Shown here: one piece after another, positions 16,146-24,111 of the stretch
Position numbering within the stretch: position 1 is the first letter of the stretch
Layout: every line of letters starts with the position of its first letter
Assembly (NCBI RefSeq): GCF_000413855.1
Contig: NZ_ATGG01000061.1
Location: 118,192 to 182,191 of the forward strand
Direction of reading: 5' to 3'
DNA from: Acinetobacter gyllenbergii CIP 110306 = MTCC 11365
GTDB taxonomy: Bacteria; Pseudomonadota; Gammaproteobacteria; Pseudomonadales; Moraxellaceae
Length of the DNA: 64,000 nt
Program-made: the position numbers and the translations under genes
The notes under the pieces: model-generated
Databases searched by the model: none
What the model was told of the DNA's origin: nothing
Seen by the model: the letters and a program-made list of their open reading frames with translations, nothing else

Positions 16146-17561
16146 TTAGACCTCCTCTGTCACAGTATCTAACTGGTAGGTGATATCCTGCATTTTTAAG
16201 GCTTTCCGATTTAAGCCATCCAACATTAAACGTTGCCATTGACCATGCTGATTGACATAGAGGCCTTCATGCGTCAGTTCACAGCCCGTGATCACAGGTT
16301 GAATCCCCAAATCCTGTGCATTTTGCGTCAACTCATAGCACCATTTATGCTGTCCACGGGAAATATCACTCCAACGTTCCAAACGTGCTTGGAAACCTTT
16401 TTGCTGTTCACGGAATTCCACCAGATCATCAGGCGTACCTAAGCCAGAGACATTGAAAAAGTCTTCAAACTGGCGAATGCGGTTACGACGTGCCTCGGTC
16501 GACTCGCCTTTTACTGCCAGACATTGGCTAATCACTTCAGTTTTATTCCACGCCACAGGACGCACAATCCGTAGTTGAGAACTGATCTGATCCATAAAGA
16601 ACAAGCTTGGATAGAGGTTTAGGTTTCTGAGGCGATGCATCGCCCATTCCGCACGCTTAGCACCATATTTTTCCAGCAGATAAGGCATCACCGTGTCATA
16701 GCCAGGACGCACGGCTGGATTTGGCATCTCACTGAATAGAACACTGTGACCGTTTTTAAAACTGAACCAGCCATCATCGGTTTGGTTATCACCCGCACCT
16801 AATTTGCTGTAATCCAAGGTATCCAGATCATCGCCTTTGGCCGCATTGACCTGTTGGCGATGTTGTACGGTTGAGACATAGTTATAGTGCACGGTACTGA
16901 CGTGATAGCCATCCAGACCATTTTCATTTTGCAGCTTCCAGTTTCCTGCAAAGGTATAAGCAGACTTGCCTTGCAGGACTTCCAACTCACCAGTTGGCGA
17001 CTGTTCCACCATTAAATCGAGGAATACTTTGGCATCCCCCAAAAAGTCTTCAAGGGTATCTGTTGCTTGTGTGTCCAGACTGACAAAAACAAAGCCACGA
17101 TAACTGGCAATGCGTCCTTGTTTGAGACCACGACTCGATTTATCAAAATCTTCACAATATTCCGTAGGCGCTTTGACCTTGACCAGACGACCATCTGATT
17201 TATAGCACCACGCATGGAACGGACAGGTAAAGGTAGATTGATTGCCTTTGGCCACACGGGTTAAGGTCGCACCACGATGTTCACAGGCATTGACCATGGC
17301 ATGTAATTGACCTTGACCATCACGGCTAATAATCAGCGGTTGGCGTCCAATCTGAACCGTTAAAAAATCATGATTGTTGCGAATTTCACTTTCGTGACAG
17401 GCGTAGATCCAAACTTTTTCAAAGATCAATTCCATTTCCAAATCGAAAAGTTCAGCCTCTGTGAACATCTCGCGTGCAATACGGAATACGCCATCGTTCG
17501 GGCGAAAATCCAAACATCCTGTGATGAAATCTTGCCATTCTGCAATATTACGTGGAGCCAT
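16146..17561 (-). CDS. antA: Anthranilate 1,2-dioxygenase, large (alpha) subunit
   Basis: The alpha subunit converts anthranilate to catechol with release of CO2 and ammonia. The Rieske cluster ligands are C93, H95, C113 and H116 (CEHRGA, then CPFHAWC). The mononuclear iron site lies in NENGLDGYHVSTVH. I chose the ATG at 17561, which has GGAGGAG just upstream and gives 471 residues, the size of A. baylyi AntA. The TTG upstream lies within that ribosome binding site. The sequence agrees with AntA, as I recall it, better than with BenA, and benD is absent. The call rests on both. The operon is antA-antB-antC. Confidence 0.88.
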   Translation of the reverse strand: MAPRNIAEWQDFITGCLDFRPNDGVFRIAREMFTEAELFDLEMELIFEKVWIYACHESEIRNNHDFLTVQIGRQPLIISRDGQGQLHAMVNACEHRGATLTRVAKGNQSTFTCPFHAWCYKSDGRLVKVKAPTEYCEDFDKSSRGLKQGRIASYRGFVFVSLDTQATDTLEDFLGDAKVFLDLMVEQSPTGELEVLQGKSAYTFAGNWKLQNENGLDGYHVSTVHYNYVSTVQHRQQVNAAKGDDLDTLDYSKLGAGDNQTDDGWFSFKNGHSVLFSEMPNPAVRPGYDTVMPYLLEKYGAKRAEWAMHRLRNLNLYPSLFFMDQISSQLRIVRPVAWNKTEVISQCLAVKGESTEARRNRIRQFEDFFNVSGLGTPDDLVEFREQQKGFQARLERWSDISRGQHKWCYELTQNAQDLGIQPVITGCELTHEGLYVNQHGQWQRLMLDGLNRKALKMQDITYQLDTVTEEV

Positions 17562-17762
17562 TTTCATCTCCTCCAATCCATAAAAACCTTTTCATGATTG
17601 AAGCCTGATTTATGGCGCAGCTCTATCCACTTTTTCCAGATCTCTATCCAGTGTGTGAATTATTTTTAGATCGTTTTATAGAAAGATGATGCAGCCAATT
17701 GAGGTAGCAATATTCGCACCCCAACCCGACTCATCGAATCATACTTTAGGGAAGATAGGCCG

Positions 17763-18560
17763 TTAATTTTTAATCGCCCGTGTTGCCAAAAAGGTTGGCA
17801 TGAATTGATCCACTAAAAAACGTGGTTGTGGTTGATCATCTTCATAAAAGCTTTGAATAAGAAAACCTGCGGCCAGTTGCCCCTGAATTAAATCCGTGAG
17901 GTTATGTCCAAACACCACCGCCTCACCTGCTTGCAGTTTGGCATTGAGCGCCTCTGCACTCAGATCTTGAAGATCGGAATAAGGTAATTTATAAATCGGG
18001 TGAATCAGCCCCTGTTTGGCATATTCAGGATTACGATCTGCAATAAAAACCACAGGATTATAAAAACTGGCGATCAAAACCCCTTGCGGTTTCAGTACCC
18101 GATAGCATTCCCGCCATACCGCTTCAACATCGGCAACATACAGGTTTGAAATCGGTTGAATGATCAAATCAAATTCAGCCTCCTGAAAGGCCTGCAAATC
18201 ACACATATCTCCCTGAACAGTTTTTAAATGAAGTCCTTCCCGTTCAGCAACCATTCGGTCTTGCTGCAATTGTTGATCAGAAAGATCAAAGACCGTGACA
18301 TTCGCGCCTGCAGCCGCCAACACAGGTGCTTGTTGACCACCTGCAGAGGCTAAGCACAGGATGTTTTTTCCGACAATATCACCGAGCCATGCTTTGGATA
18401 ATGGTCTTGGCGTGATATGTAGCTCCCAATCACCATGACGAGCTGCGCGAATCAGTTCATGACTGACAGGACGTGACCAAGCTTGCTGCTCTCTCGCCTG
18501 CTGATCCCAAGCTGCACGATTATGGCTGAGAAAATCGAAATGATGGATTGGCTTTGCCAC
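17763..18560 (-). CDS. Class I SAM-dependent methyltransferase
   Basis: The 265-residue protein has a Rossmann methyltransferase core. Motif I is VGKNILCLASAGGQQAPVLA, followed by VTVFDLS (the acidic residue binding the SAM ribose), and the motif with FDLIIQPISNLYV, then WRECYRVLKPQGVLIASF. I prefer the GTG start at 18560, which has GGGAG seven bases upstream; the ATG at 18596 would add 12 residues with no ribosome binding site. The substrate is unknown. It lies about 200 bases upstream of antA on the same strand but is probably not part of that operon. Confidence 0.82.
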   Translation of the reverse strand: MAKPIHHFDFLSHNRAAWDQQAREQQAWSRPVSHELIRAARHGDWELHITPRPLSKAWLGDIVGKNILCLASAGGQQAPVLAAAGANVTVFDLSDQQLQQDRMVAEREGLHLKTVQGDMCDLQAFQEAEFDLIIQPISNLYVADVEAVWRECYRVLKPQGVLIASFYNPVVFIADRNPEYAKQGLIHPIYKLPYSDLQDLSAEALNAKLQAGEAVVFGHNLTDLIQGQLAAGFLIQSFYEDDQPQPRFLVDQFMPTFLATRAIKN

Positions 18561-18686
18561 AATGACGCTCCCTTTTTTGACGATCAAACCGTTCAAGATA
18601 GAAATACGATATCAACACAAAAAAAGGAAGCGGTGTTCAGGACAGAAGCTGCTGCCTAAAAGACAGTTGAGCTTGTGCCATCTAAA

Positions 18687-19184
18687 TTAATAGGCATATG
18701 AGGCAATTGCGGTTGCAATCGCTTTCTCTTCATCATTAACCATGGTCATACGCATGGTGCAACCTTTACGACCTAGACGTAAGGTTTCCGCACGGGCAAT
18801 AAAGAATTTTCCCCGCCCAGGTGCCAGATAATCAACCCGCATATCCACCGTCGCTAAACGCGATACTTTTTTGATGGTATCAGGTAAATCTTCTGGTGTG
18901 GCACGGCGATAAAGCTGTTCCATCGCAACGACACCACCAATACTGTCCAGAATCGTGGCAGCAACGCCACCATGTAAAATCTGAAATGCCACATTCCCCA
19001 CCAGTTCTGGCTGCATCTCAACATAGGCTTCAATTTGATCATCGACCACTCGCATGACCATGCCACTGTAGTTAAAAAATGGACAGGCATTGAATGCCTT
19101 GCACAGCTGTTTCAACACCACTTGGTGGTCTGCCTTGGCACCTAGCTGAATATTCCCAGTCCAGTTTCTCTTTACATCATTCAT
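18687..19184 (-). CDS. Hotdog-fold thioesterase (YigI/PaaI-like)
   Basis: The 165-residue protein carries the hotdog helix HGGVAATILDSIGGVVA and the beta region TVDMRVDYLAPGRG, as in PaaI/YigI-type acyl-CoA thioesterases. It is expected to be cytoplasmic and to hydrolyse acyl-CoA thioesters. The physiological substrate is not visible from context. It is divergent from hemB, with about 170 bases between the start codons. Confidence 0.85.
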   Translation of the reverse strand: MNDVKRNWTGNIQLGAKADHQVVLKQLCKAFNACPFFNYSGMVMRVVDDQIEAYVEMQPELVGNVAFQILHGGVAATILDSIGGVVAMEQLYRRATPEDLPDTIKKVSRLATVDMRVDYLAPGRGKFFIARAETLRLGRKGCTMRMTMVNDEEKAIATAIASYAY

Positions 19185-19269
19185 ACGCGGCCTACACTCA
19201 ATGGAAAGAATAACTTTCCATTATTTTGCACAAATCTAAAAATATGGGGCTACAATAGCGGGGTTCTGT

Positions 19270-19319
19270 AATTGGGCAACAACGCTAAGCTCTCCCTAGC
19301 GTGACGAAATACCCCAATT
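19270..19319 (+). promoter_or_regulatory. Structured leader upstream of hemB
   Basis: AATTGGG (19270-19276) pairs exactly with CCCAATT (19313-19319). Inside, ACGCTA (19282-19287) pairs exactly with TAGCGT (19297-19302). A possible -10 (TACAAT) lies near 19252-19257. The nested hairpins end 35 bases before the hemB start, a position suited to a 5' untranslated regulatory structure. No T-run follows. I recognise no known riboswitch. Confidence 0.45.
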
Positions 19320-19354
19320 ATTCCTATAGTGTAATACTGAACATCGAGATTGTT

Positions 19355-20368
19355 ATGACTTATACGTTCAATCGTCCAGCTTTTCCTGCGACTCGCATGC
19401 GCCGTATCCGTAAAAATGACCAACTTCGTGCCATGGTCAGCGAAACTCATTTAACGGCAGATCACTTGATTTATCCAGTGTTTGTACTACCAGGACAACA
19501 ACAAACCCAAGACATTCCAAGCATGCCCAATGTGCAACGTTTGTCGGCTGATTTATTACTAAAAAAAGCAGAAACCTTGCTTGAACTCGGGGTTTCAAAA
19601 CTTGCCTTATTCCCTGTCACACCACAACAAGATAAAAGCTTAACCGCAGAAGCGGCTTGGGACGACAATGGCTTGGTTCAAACGACCTGTCGCCTACTTA
19701 AAAAAGAATTGCCAGAAATGGTTCTGATTACCGATGGTGCATTGGACCCTTATACCACACATGGTCAAGACGGTATTATTGATGATACGGGTTATGTACT
19801 GAATGATGAAACCGTTGAATGCTTAGTGAAACAAGCACTCAGTCATGCTGCCGCTGGTGCCGATGTAATTGCACCAAGTGACATGATGGATGGTCGTATC
19901 GGTGCGATTCGCCAAGCACTTGAGCGAAACGATTTTATCTACACCAACATCATGGCCTATTCAGCCAAATATGCCTCAAGCTTCTACGGTCCTTTCCGTG
20001 ATGCGGTGGGTTCTGCCAGTAACCTGAAAGGTGGCAATAAATACAATTACCAGATGGATATTGGCAACCGTGCTGAAGCCCTGCATGAAATTGCGCTGGA
20101 TCTGCAAGAAGGTGCGGATATGGTGATTGTTAAACCGGGTATGCCTTATCTGGATGTGGTGCGTGAAGTTAAAGATACCTTCGGTGTCCCAACCTTTATC
20201 TATCAAGTGAGTGGTGAATACGCCATGCTTGCAGGTGCGATTCAAAACGGTTGGCTCTCTGACAACGTGATTCTAGAATCATTGATGTGTTGCCGTCGTG
20301 CAGGTGCAGATGGGATCTGGACCTATTTTGCTGAAGATGCAGCACGTAAATTAAAAGAGATGAAATAA
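19355..20368 (+). CDS. hemB: Porphobilinogen synthase (delta-aminolevulinic acid dehydratase)
   Basis: HemB condenses two 5-aminolevulinate molecules into porphobilinogen, in the cytoplasm, for haem synthesis. The 337-residue length is standard. The substrate-binding Schiff-base lysine is in MVIVKPGMPYLDVV, and APSDMMDGRIGAIR, YSAKYASSFYGPFR and QVSGEYAML are conserved. I placed the start at 19355 because the translation from there (MTYTFNRPAFP) matches the family N-terminus, whereas the in-frame codons upstream overlap the leader hairpins. Confidence 0.95.
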   Translation: MTYTFNRPAFPATRMRRIRKNDQLRAMVSETHLTADHLIYPVFVLPGQQQTQDIPSMPNVQRLSADLLLKKAETLLELGVSKLALFPVTPQQDKSLTAEAAWDDNGLVQTTCRLLKKELPEMVLITDGALDPYTTHGQDGIIDDTGYVLNDETVECLVKQALSHAAAGADVIAPSDMMDGRIGAIRQALERNDFIYTNIMAYSAKYASSFYGPFRDAVGSASNLKGGNKYNYQMDIGNRAEALHEIALDLQEGADMVIVKPGMPYLDVVREVKDTFGVPTFIYQVSGEYAMLAGAIQNGWLSDNVILESLMCCRRAGADGIWTYFAEDAARKLKEMK

Positions 20369-20380
20369 AATCTCCCCAAA

Positions 20381-20401
20381 CCCCTCTTTGATAAAGAGGG
20401 G
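20381..20401 (+). terminator. Hairpin after hemB
   Basis: CCCCTCTTT and AAAGAGGGG form a 9-base perfect stem with a 3-base loop, 12 bases past the hemB stop. It is followed by AATCTTTAAC, only a weak T-run. It resembles short G/C-rich palindromes found between many Acinetobacter genes, so it may be a dispersed repeat used as a terminator. Confidence 0.55.
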
Positions 20402-20427
20402 AATCTTTAACTTGGCTTAACTTTATT

Positions 20428-21549
20428 ATGCATATTGCCATCATTGGTGCGGGTATTAGTGGCTTAATGTCAGCATTGGAACTTGCTGAACAAGGCTGCT
20501 CTGTCGATATTTTTGACCAACAGCTTGCAGGTCAAGCTGCCTCATGGGCGGGTGGAGGTATTCTCTCACCCATGTATCCTTGGCGTTATGCGCCCGAAGT
20601 GAATCAACTGGCCCAATACGGCAAGGCACTCTACCAAACATGGAATGGAAAACTGCTGCCTGTTACGGGTATTGATTTTCAAATCCACGATACGGGCATG
20701 CTGATCTTTGATCAGGAAGATTTTGAAATTGGTTTGAATTATGCCATGCGACATCAAGAGCCGATGCAACACAGTGAACTGCTCGATCGCCCCAAACTCG
20801 AAAAGATTAATCCCTATATTTCCCAACAATTCCAACAAGCTATTTATTTCCCACACCTGTCCAATGTCCGTAATCCACGTTTATTACAATCATTAATTTG
20901 CTATTTAAAACAACATCCCGCTGTTCGTTTCTTTGAGCATTGCCCTGTAGAAAAGTTAATGATTCAAAATAAGAAAGTACTCGGAATTGAAACTGCAGAG
21001 GGTCAGAAATTTAGCGCAGATCATGTCGTGATTACGTCTGGGGCATGGAGTCAGCAATGGCAGCAACAGATTCAACGCCATATCCCCGTACATCCCGTGC
21101 AAGGGCAAATGCTGTTATTTAAAGCCCCTGAAAACTGGCTACCGACCATGTGTATGAATCGGGTGATGTATCTGATTCCACGTCAAGATGGTCATATCGT
21201 CTGTGGTTCAAGCATGGCAGAGACTGGTTTTAGCACCGCGGTGGATGCAGACACGCAACAGGATATTCTCACTGCCTGCTTGGAAATGGTGCCTGAATTA
21301 GCGCAATTTCCAATTGTAAAACGCTGGGCAGGCCTACGTCCGAGTTCTCCACAAGGCATTCCCTATATCGGCGCAATGCCTGAGTTAGAAAACCTCTGGG
21401 CCAATTTTGGACATTTCCGCAATGGCCTATGCATGGGCTCAGGTTCAGCACGTCTGCTACGTCAACTCATTTTAGGACAAGAGACATTGGTTGATCCGAA
21501 TGCTTATTCTCCTCTGCGCTTAAAGCGACAGGATTTAATTTCTTGCTAG
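20428..21549 (+). CDS. thiO: FAD-dependent glycine oxidase-like protein (ThiO family)
   Basis: The 373-residue protein begins with the dinucleotide-binding motif IAIIGAGISGLMSALELAE, has the DAO-family AASWAGGGILSPMYPWRY near the N-terminus and RWAGLRPSSPQGIPYIG with GHFRNGL near the C-terminus. ThiO oxidises glycine to the imine used in making the thiazole of thiamine. A related D-amino-acid oxidase is possible, since no thiamine genes adjoin it. The last 15 bases overlap the 3' end of the convergent epimerase gene. Confidence 0.82.
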   Translation: MHIAIIGAGISGLMSALELAEQGCSVDIFDQQLAGQAASWAGGGILSPMYPWRYAPEVNQLAQYGKALYQTWNGKLLPVTGIDFQIHDTGMLIFDQEDFEIGLNYAMRHQEPMQHSELLDRPKLEKINPYISQQFQQAIYFPHLSNVRNPRLLQSLICYLKQHPAVRFFEHCPVEKLMIQNKKVLGIETAEGQKFSADHVVITSGAWSQQWQQQIQRHIPVHPVQGQMLLFKAPENWLPTMCMNRVMYLIPRQDGHIVCGSSMAETGFSTAVDADTQQDILTACLEMVPELAQFPIVKRWAGLRPSSPQGIPYIGAMPELENLWANFGHFRNGLCMGSGSARLLRQLILGQETLVDPNAYSPLRLKRQDLISC

Positions 21550-22440
21550 AATCGCAGTTAAAGCCACATTTAAATCAGGATATTGGAATTGAAAGCCCTG
21601 TTCCAGCAGAGCCTTCGGAATCACATATTGACCATTTAAAATAAGCTGTGCTTGCTCGCCAAGCATCGTTGTAAATACACACTTAGGCATTCGCATAAAA
21701 GGTTTGCGCTTTAAAACATGAGCAGCCGTTTGAGCAAATTGTTGTTGATTGATTTGTTCAGGTGCAACTAGGTTATATATCTGTTGAGGATGAGTAGATT
21801 GCAGCAAAAAAACCATGGCATTCAGTACATCTTGGATATGTATCCACACCACAGGTTGTTGTCCCGAACCAATTTTTGCAACCGCATTCAATCGAATCGG
21901 CAACAGCATTTGTGGCAAAATCCCACCCTGCCCAAAAACCACACCCAAACGAATGATCTTGGTATTTTGTTGGCTAAATTTTAAAGCGGCTTGCTCCCAC
22001 TTCTGGCAAAGTTCAGACATAAAAATCGCTTGCGGTGCTGTATTTTCATCACAAACAAGCTTCCATTGTTCTTGTGGATCAATACCGTAATAACCAATCG
22101 CAGACCCAGAAATAATGCATTTCGGAAAAATTTGCCGTTGTTCCAGCCATTGATACAGTTGTTCTGTCAGCGCAACACGGCTGTGTATTAATTGCTGCTT
22201 ACGCTGTTCAGTCCAGCGTTTTGCGCCAATATTTTCACCCGCCAGATTAATCACATAATCAATCTGTTGCGTTTCTATTTGATCAAGATCATTCACCCAA
22301 CGCAGGTCTGAATGCTGAGAAACTAAATTCTGTTGTCGGGTCAACGCAATGATTTGATATTGTCGTTCCAATAAAAAAGGCAACAAATGAGAGCCAATAA
22401 AGCCACTTGCGCCTGTGATTAAAACTGTCTGTTTTTGCAT
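21535..22440 (-). CDS. NAD-dependent epimerase-like protein (YfcH, TIGR01777 family)
   Basis: The 301-residue short-chain dehydrogenase-like protein has the N-terminal nucleotide motif VLITGASGFIGSHLLPFL, NLAGENIGAKRWTEQRKQQL and a YYG catalytic-type Tyr (SAIGYYG), followed by the C-terminal DUF1731-type region (LLEQGFQFQYPDL). I placed the start at ATG 22440, which begins the canonical fold; an ATG at 22476 adds 12 residues. The biological substrate is unknown for the family. It overlaps thiO tail to tail. Confidence 0.85.
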   Translation of the reverse strand: MQKQTVLITGASGFIGSHLLPFLLERQYQIIALTRQQNLVSQHSDLRWVNDLDQIETQQIDYVINLAGENIGAKRWTEQRKQQLIHSRVALTEQLYQWLEQRQIFPKCIISGSAIGYYGIDPQEQWKLVCDENTAPQAIFMSELCQKWEQAALKFSQQNTKIIRLGVVFGQGGILPQMLLPIRLNAVAKIGSGQQPVVWIHIQDVLNAMVFLLQSTHPQQIYNLVAPEQINQQQFAQTAAHVLKRKPFMRMPKCVFTTMLGEQAQLILNGQYVIPKALLEQGFQFQYPDLNVALTAILARN

Positions 22441-22525
22441 CCCACTCTCATCCCGTATGATATTGATCAGCTCCATATCTAAGTCTTAGCAGAATAAAAG
22501 TGGATTACAAGTGAACTTTGTGCAA

Positions 22526-22972
22526 CTAGTTAAACATTTTATTGGCCATTCTCTGTGCTTGCGGCCCATAGAACCAATAGGTAATTAAGAAGAGCGGCAC
22601 GGCGATCACAAACCACATTGCTAAAATACTAAGTAGAAATGCAGGTTGTTTTAGATATAACAAGAAGTTTTGCCAAACTTCGGGATCTTTACGTGCAAAA
22701 ATAAACAGCCCTAACAATAAGCCACAGACATTGTATCCCCAAAAGATCAGACTAAATCCAATGCTTAAACGTTTCCTTTCCTGTGGCGTCGGTGCACGGC
22801 GCTGTTTCTTTAAAAATTTGAATAAAATAACAATGATCGCAATTAAATAAGGAATCGCAGTCAACACGCCCCCAATACTATTGGGTAAAATAGCCGCCAG
22901 CACACCGACCAGCAAGGTCGCAGTAAAACAAATTATAAAAAACCAGATATAGTACAAACGCAATGAAATCAT
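22526..22972 (-). CDS. Four-helix membrane protein (ABZJ_00895-like)
   Basis: The 148-residue protein has four hydrophobic segments (about 8-30, 35-52, 70-92 and 112-134) with a basic loop KFLKKQRRAPTPQERKR after the second. The arrangement and sequence resemble the ABZJ_00895 family annotated in Acinetobacter, which has no known function. It would lie in the inner membrane. The neighbours give no functional hint. Confidence 0.7.
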   Translation of the reverse strand: MISLRLYYIWFFIICFTATLLVGVLAAILPNSIGGVLTAIPYLIAIIVILFKFLKKQRRAPTPQERKRLSIGFSLIFWGYNVCGLLLGLFIFARKDPEVWQNFLLYLKQPAFLLSILAMWFVIAVPLFLITYWFYGPQAQRMANKMFN

Positions 22973-23080
22973 AAAGATAAACCTAATTAGACTGGCTTTA
23001 GAAAATAATTATAAATTTTTTTCACTTTTTTTTCATTTTTATGTCAACCAATCCTCAACCAGTGTCGTTATATAAGGTAT

Positions 23081-23238
23081 AAGGTCGCAGCAACCGATTG
23101 GACATTGCACGGCATCCGCGATGTTTTCGGTGACCTTTCATTATGACTCTCCATCTTTAACAGTGGTTGTGTTAGCAGCCAGAACCATTGAAAAAGATTT
23201 TGACCGACGATTTATCATCACTCGAATCGTCGGTTTTT
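23081..23238 (+). ncRNA. Candidate structured small RNA, unassigned
   Basis: Three successive hairpins occur with no credible coding sequence. The first (23081-23137) pairs AAGGT with ACCTT, CAACCGA with TCGGTG (one bulge) and ACATTGC with GCGATGT. The second (23161-23190) pairs CAGTGGTT with AACCATTG (one G-T). The third is an intrinsic terminator (23203-23238). TATAAG just before 23081 may be the -10, though no good -35 is seen. The small open frame here (23121-23321) has no protein-like character and runs through the terminator. I do not recognise an Rfam family. Confidence 0.5.
23203..23238 (+). terminator. Intrinsic terminator of the small RNA candidate
   Basis: ACCGACGATT and AATCGTCGGT form a 10-base perfect stem, followed by TTTTAT on the plus strand. 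No plus-strand protein gene precedes it: the upstream neighbour (22526-22972) is on the minus strand. This is the main reason to propose an RNA gene here. Confidence 0.8.
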
Positions 23239-23261
23239 ATTTGCCTGCAATTTGGGGTTGG

Positions 23262-23711
23262 TCAGGTATTGGCTACATACATTTTAATCAACTCACCCTC
23301 ATCCTCTTTGACCCTTGTTAAAAATGTCCAACCACACTTTTCGTAGAAATCATCTAAGTCACTCACCAGATAGAGCTTTTCAATGCCTAATGTTTTCATC
23401 TCCATTCGGGCAAAATCCAGCAACTGTCTGGCAATATTTTGCTTCCTATAAATCTTTTCTACGAATAAAGCACATAGGTTTGGGCTCAGGTCTTTGCGCT
23501 CATGGAAGTCATTATCGATCACCCCAGTGCCAGCAATAATGTGCTGTTGTTCATTCAGAATCACATACCATTGCGGAATTCCTTCTGGCTGCTCAATCGA
23601 GCTTTGTATGCTGTCTCGATAGGCCTCAACAGGAATCCCCCATTGATTCGAAAACCATATGGCAGCCTGTTCTTGCAATTCAGGATGATTCGCTAATTTA
23701 ATAATCTTCAT
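23262..23711 (-). CDS. GNAT family N-acetyltransferase
   Basis: The 149-residue protein has a GNAT fold. The acetyl-CoA binding region is LCALFVEKIYRKQNIARQLL (with R-x-x-x-I-A in place of the usual Q/R-x-x-G-x-G/A), followed by LYLVSDLDDFYEKCGW, the typical beta5 and the Y-E-K-x-G-W end. The preferred start is the ATG at 23711 rather than the TTG before it. The substrate is unknown. The neighbours are unrelated. Confidence 0.82.
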   Translation of the reverse strand: MKIIKLANHPELQEQAAIWFSNQWGIPVEAYRDSIQSSIEQPEGIPQWYVILNEQQHIIAGTGVIDNDFHERKDLSPNLCALFVEKIYRKQNIARQLLDFARMEMKTLGIEKLYLVSDLDDFYEKCGWTFLTRVKEDEGELIKMYVANT

Positions 23712-24111
23712 CAAGGTTTAATCAATCGCATGTATCCTGATTAAGCTAATTAAATTTTCTATTATAATCAAGTGATCACTGAAAACCCTGCTATGCTCAA
23801 TCACAATAGAATCAATGTCTTTATCTGGATCAATAGCGTCACAAACTTTGCCAGAACTACAACTAAACTTTTAAGCACTGGCAATATGATTAGCATAAAT
23901 AATTTTGCAATTCTCATCTACTATAATTAAGGCTATTTCTTTGACTTAAATCATAATATTTTTGATTTTTGCTCTGTTAATAAAAATATGAAAAAACCAA
24001 TTTAGCTGAGCTATAAAAGTCTCACAAATATCAAAATAAATCAAATACCTACCAACACCTAAAATTTCTGTACATTCATACTAGCCATTAAATTTAAAAG
24101 CTTAATAATTC
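23712..24111. other. AT-rich intergenic region
   Basis: About 400 bases between the GNAT gene and the WG-repeat gene. A 45-codon open frame (23793-23930, plus strand) has no ribosome binding site and low-complexity composition, so I do not call it. No terminator or RNA was recognised. The very low G+C continues into the WG-repeat gene. Confidence 0.4.

Noticed and set aside
14595..17561. benABC (benzoate dioxygenase) instead of antABC
   Set aside because: No benD dehydrogenase or benM regulator is adjacent, the alpha subunit has the AntA length of 471 residues, and the nearby regulator is AraC-type. Benzoate cannot be fully excluded.
23121..23321. Plus-strand 66-codon open frame
   Set aside because: It lies within hairpins, runs through an intrinsic terminator and overlaps the GNAT gene antisense, with no ribosome binding site.
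23793..23930. 45-codon open frame in the intergenic region
   Set aside because: No ribosome binding site, low-complexity composition and no recognisable feature.
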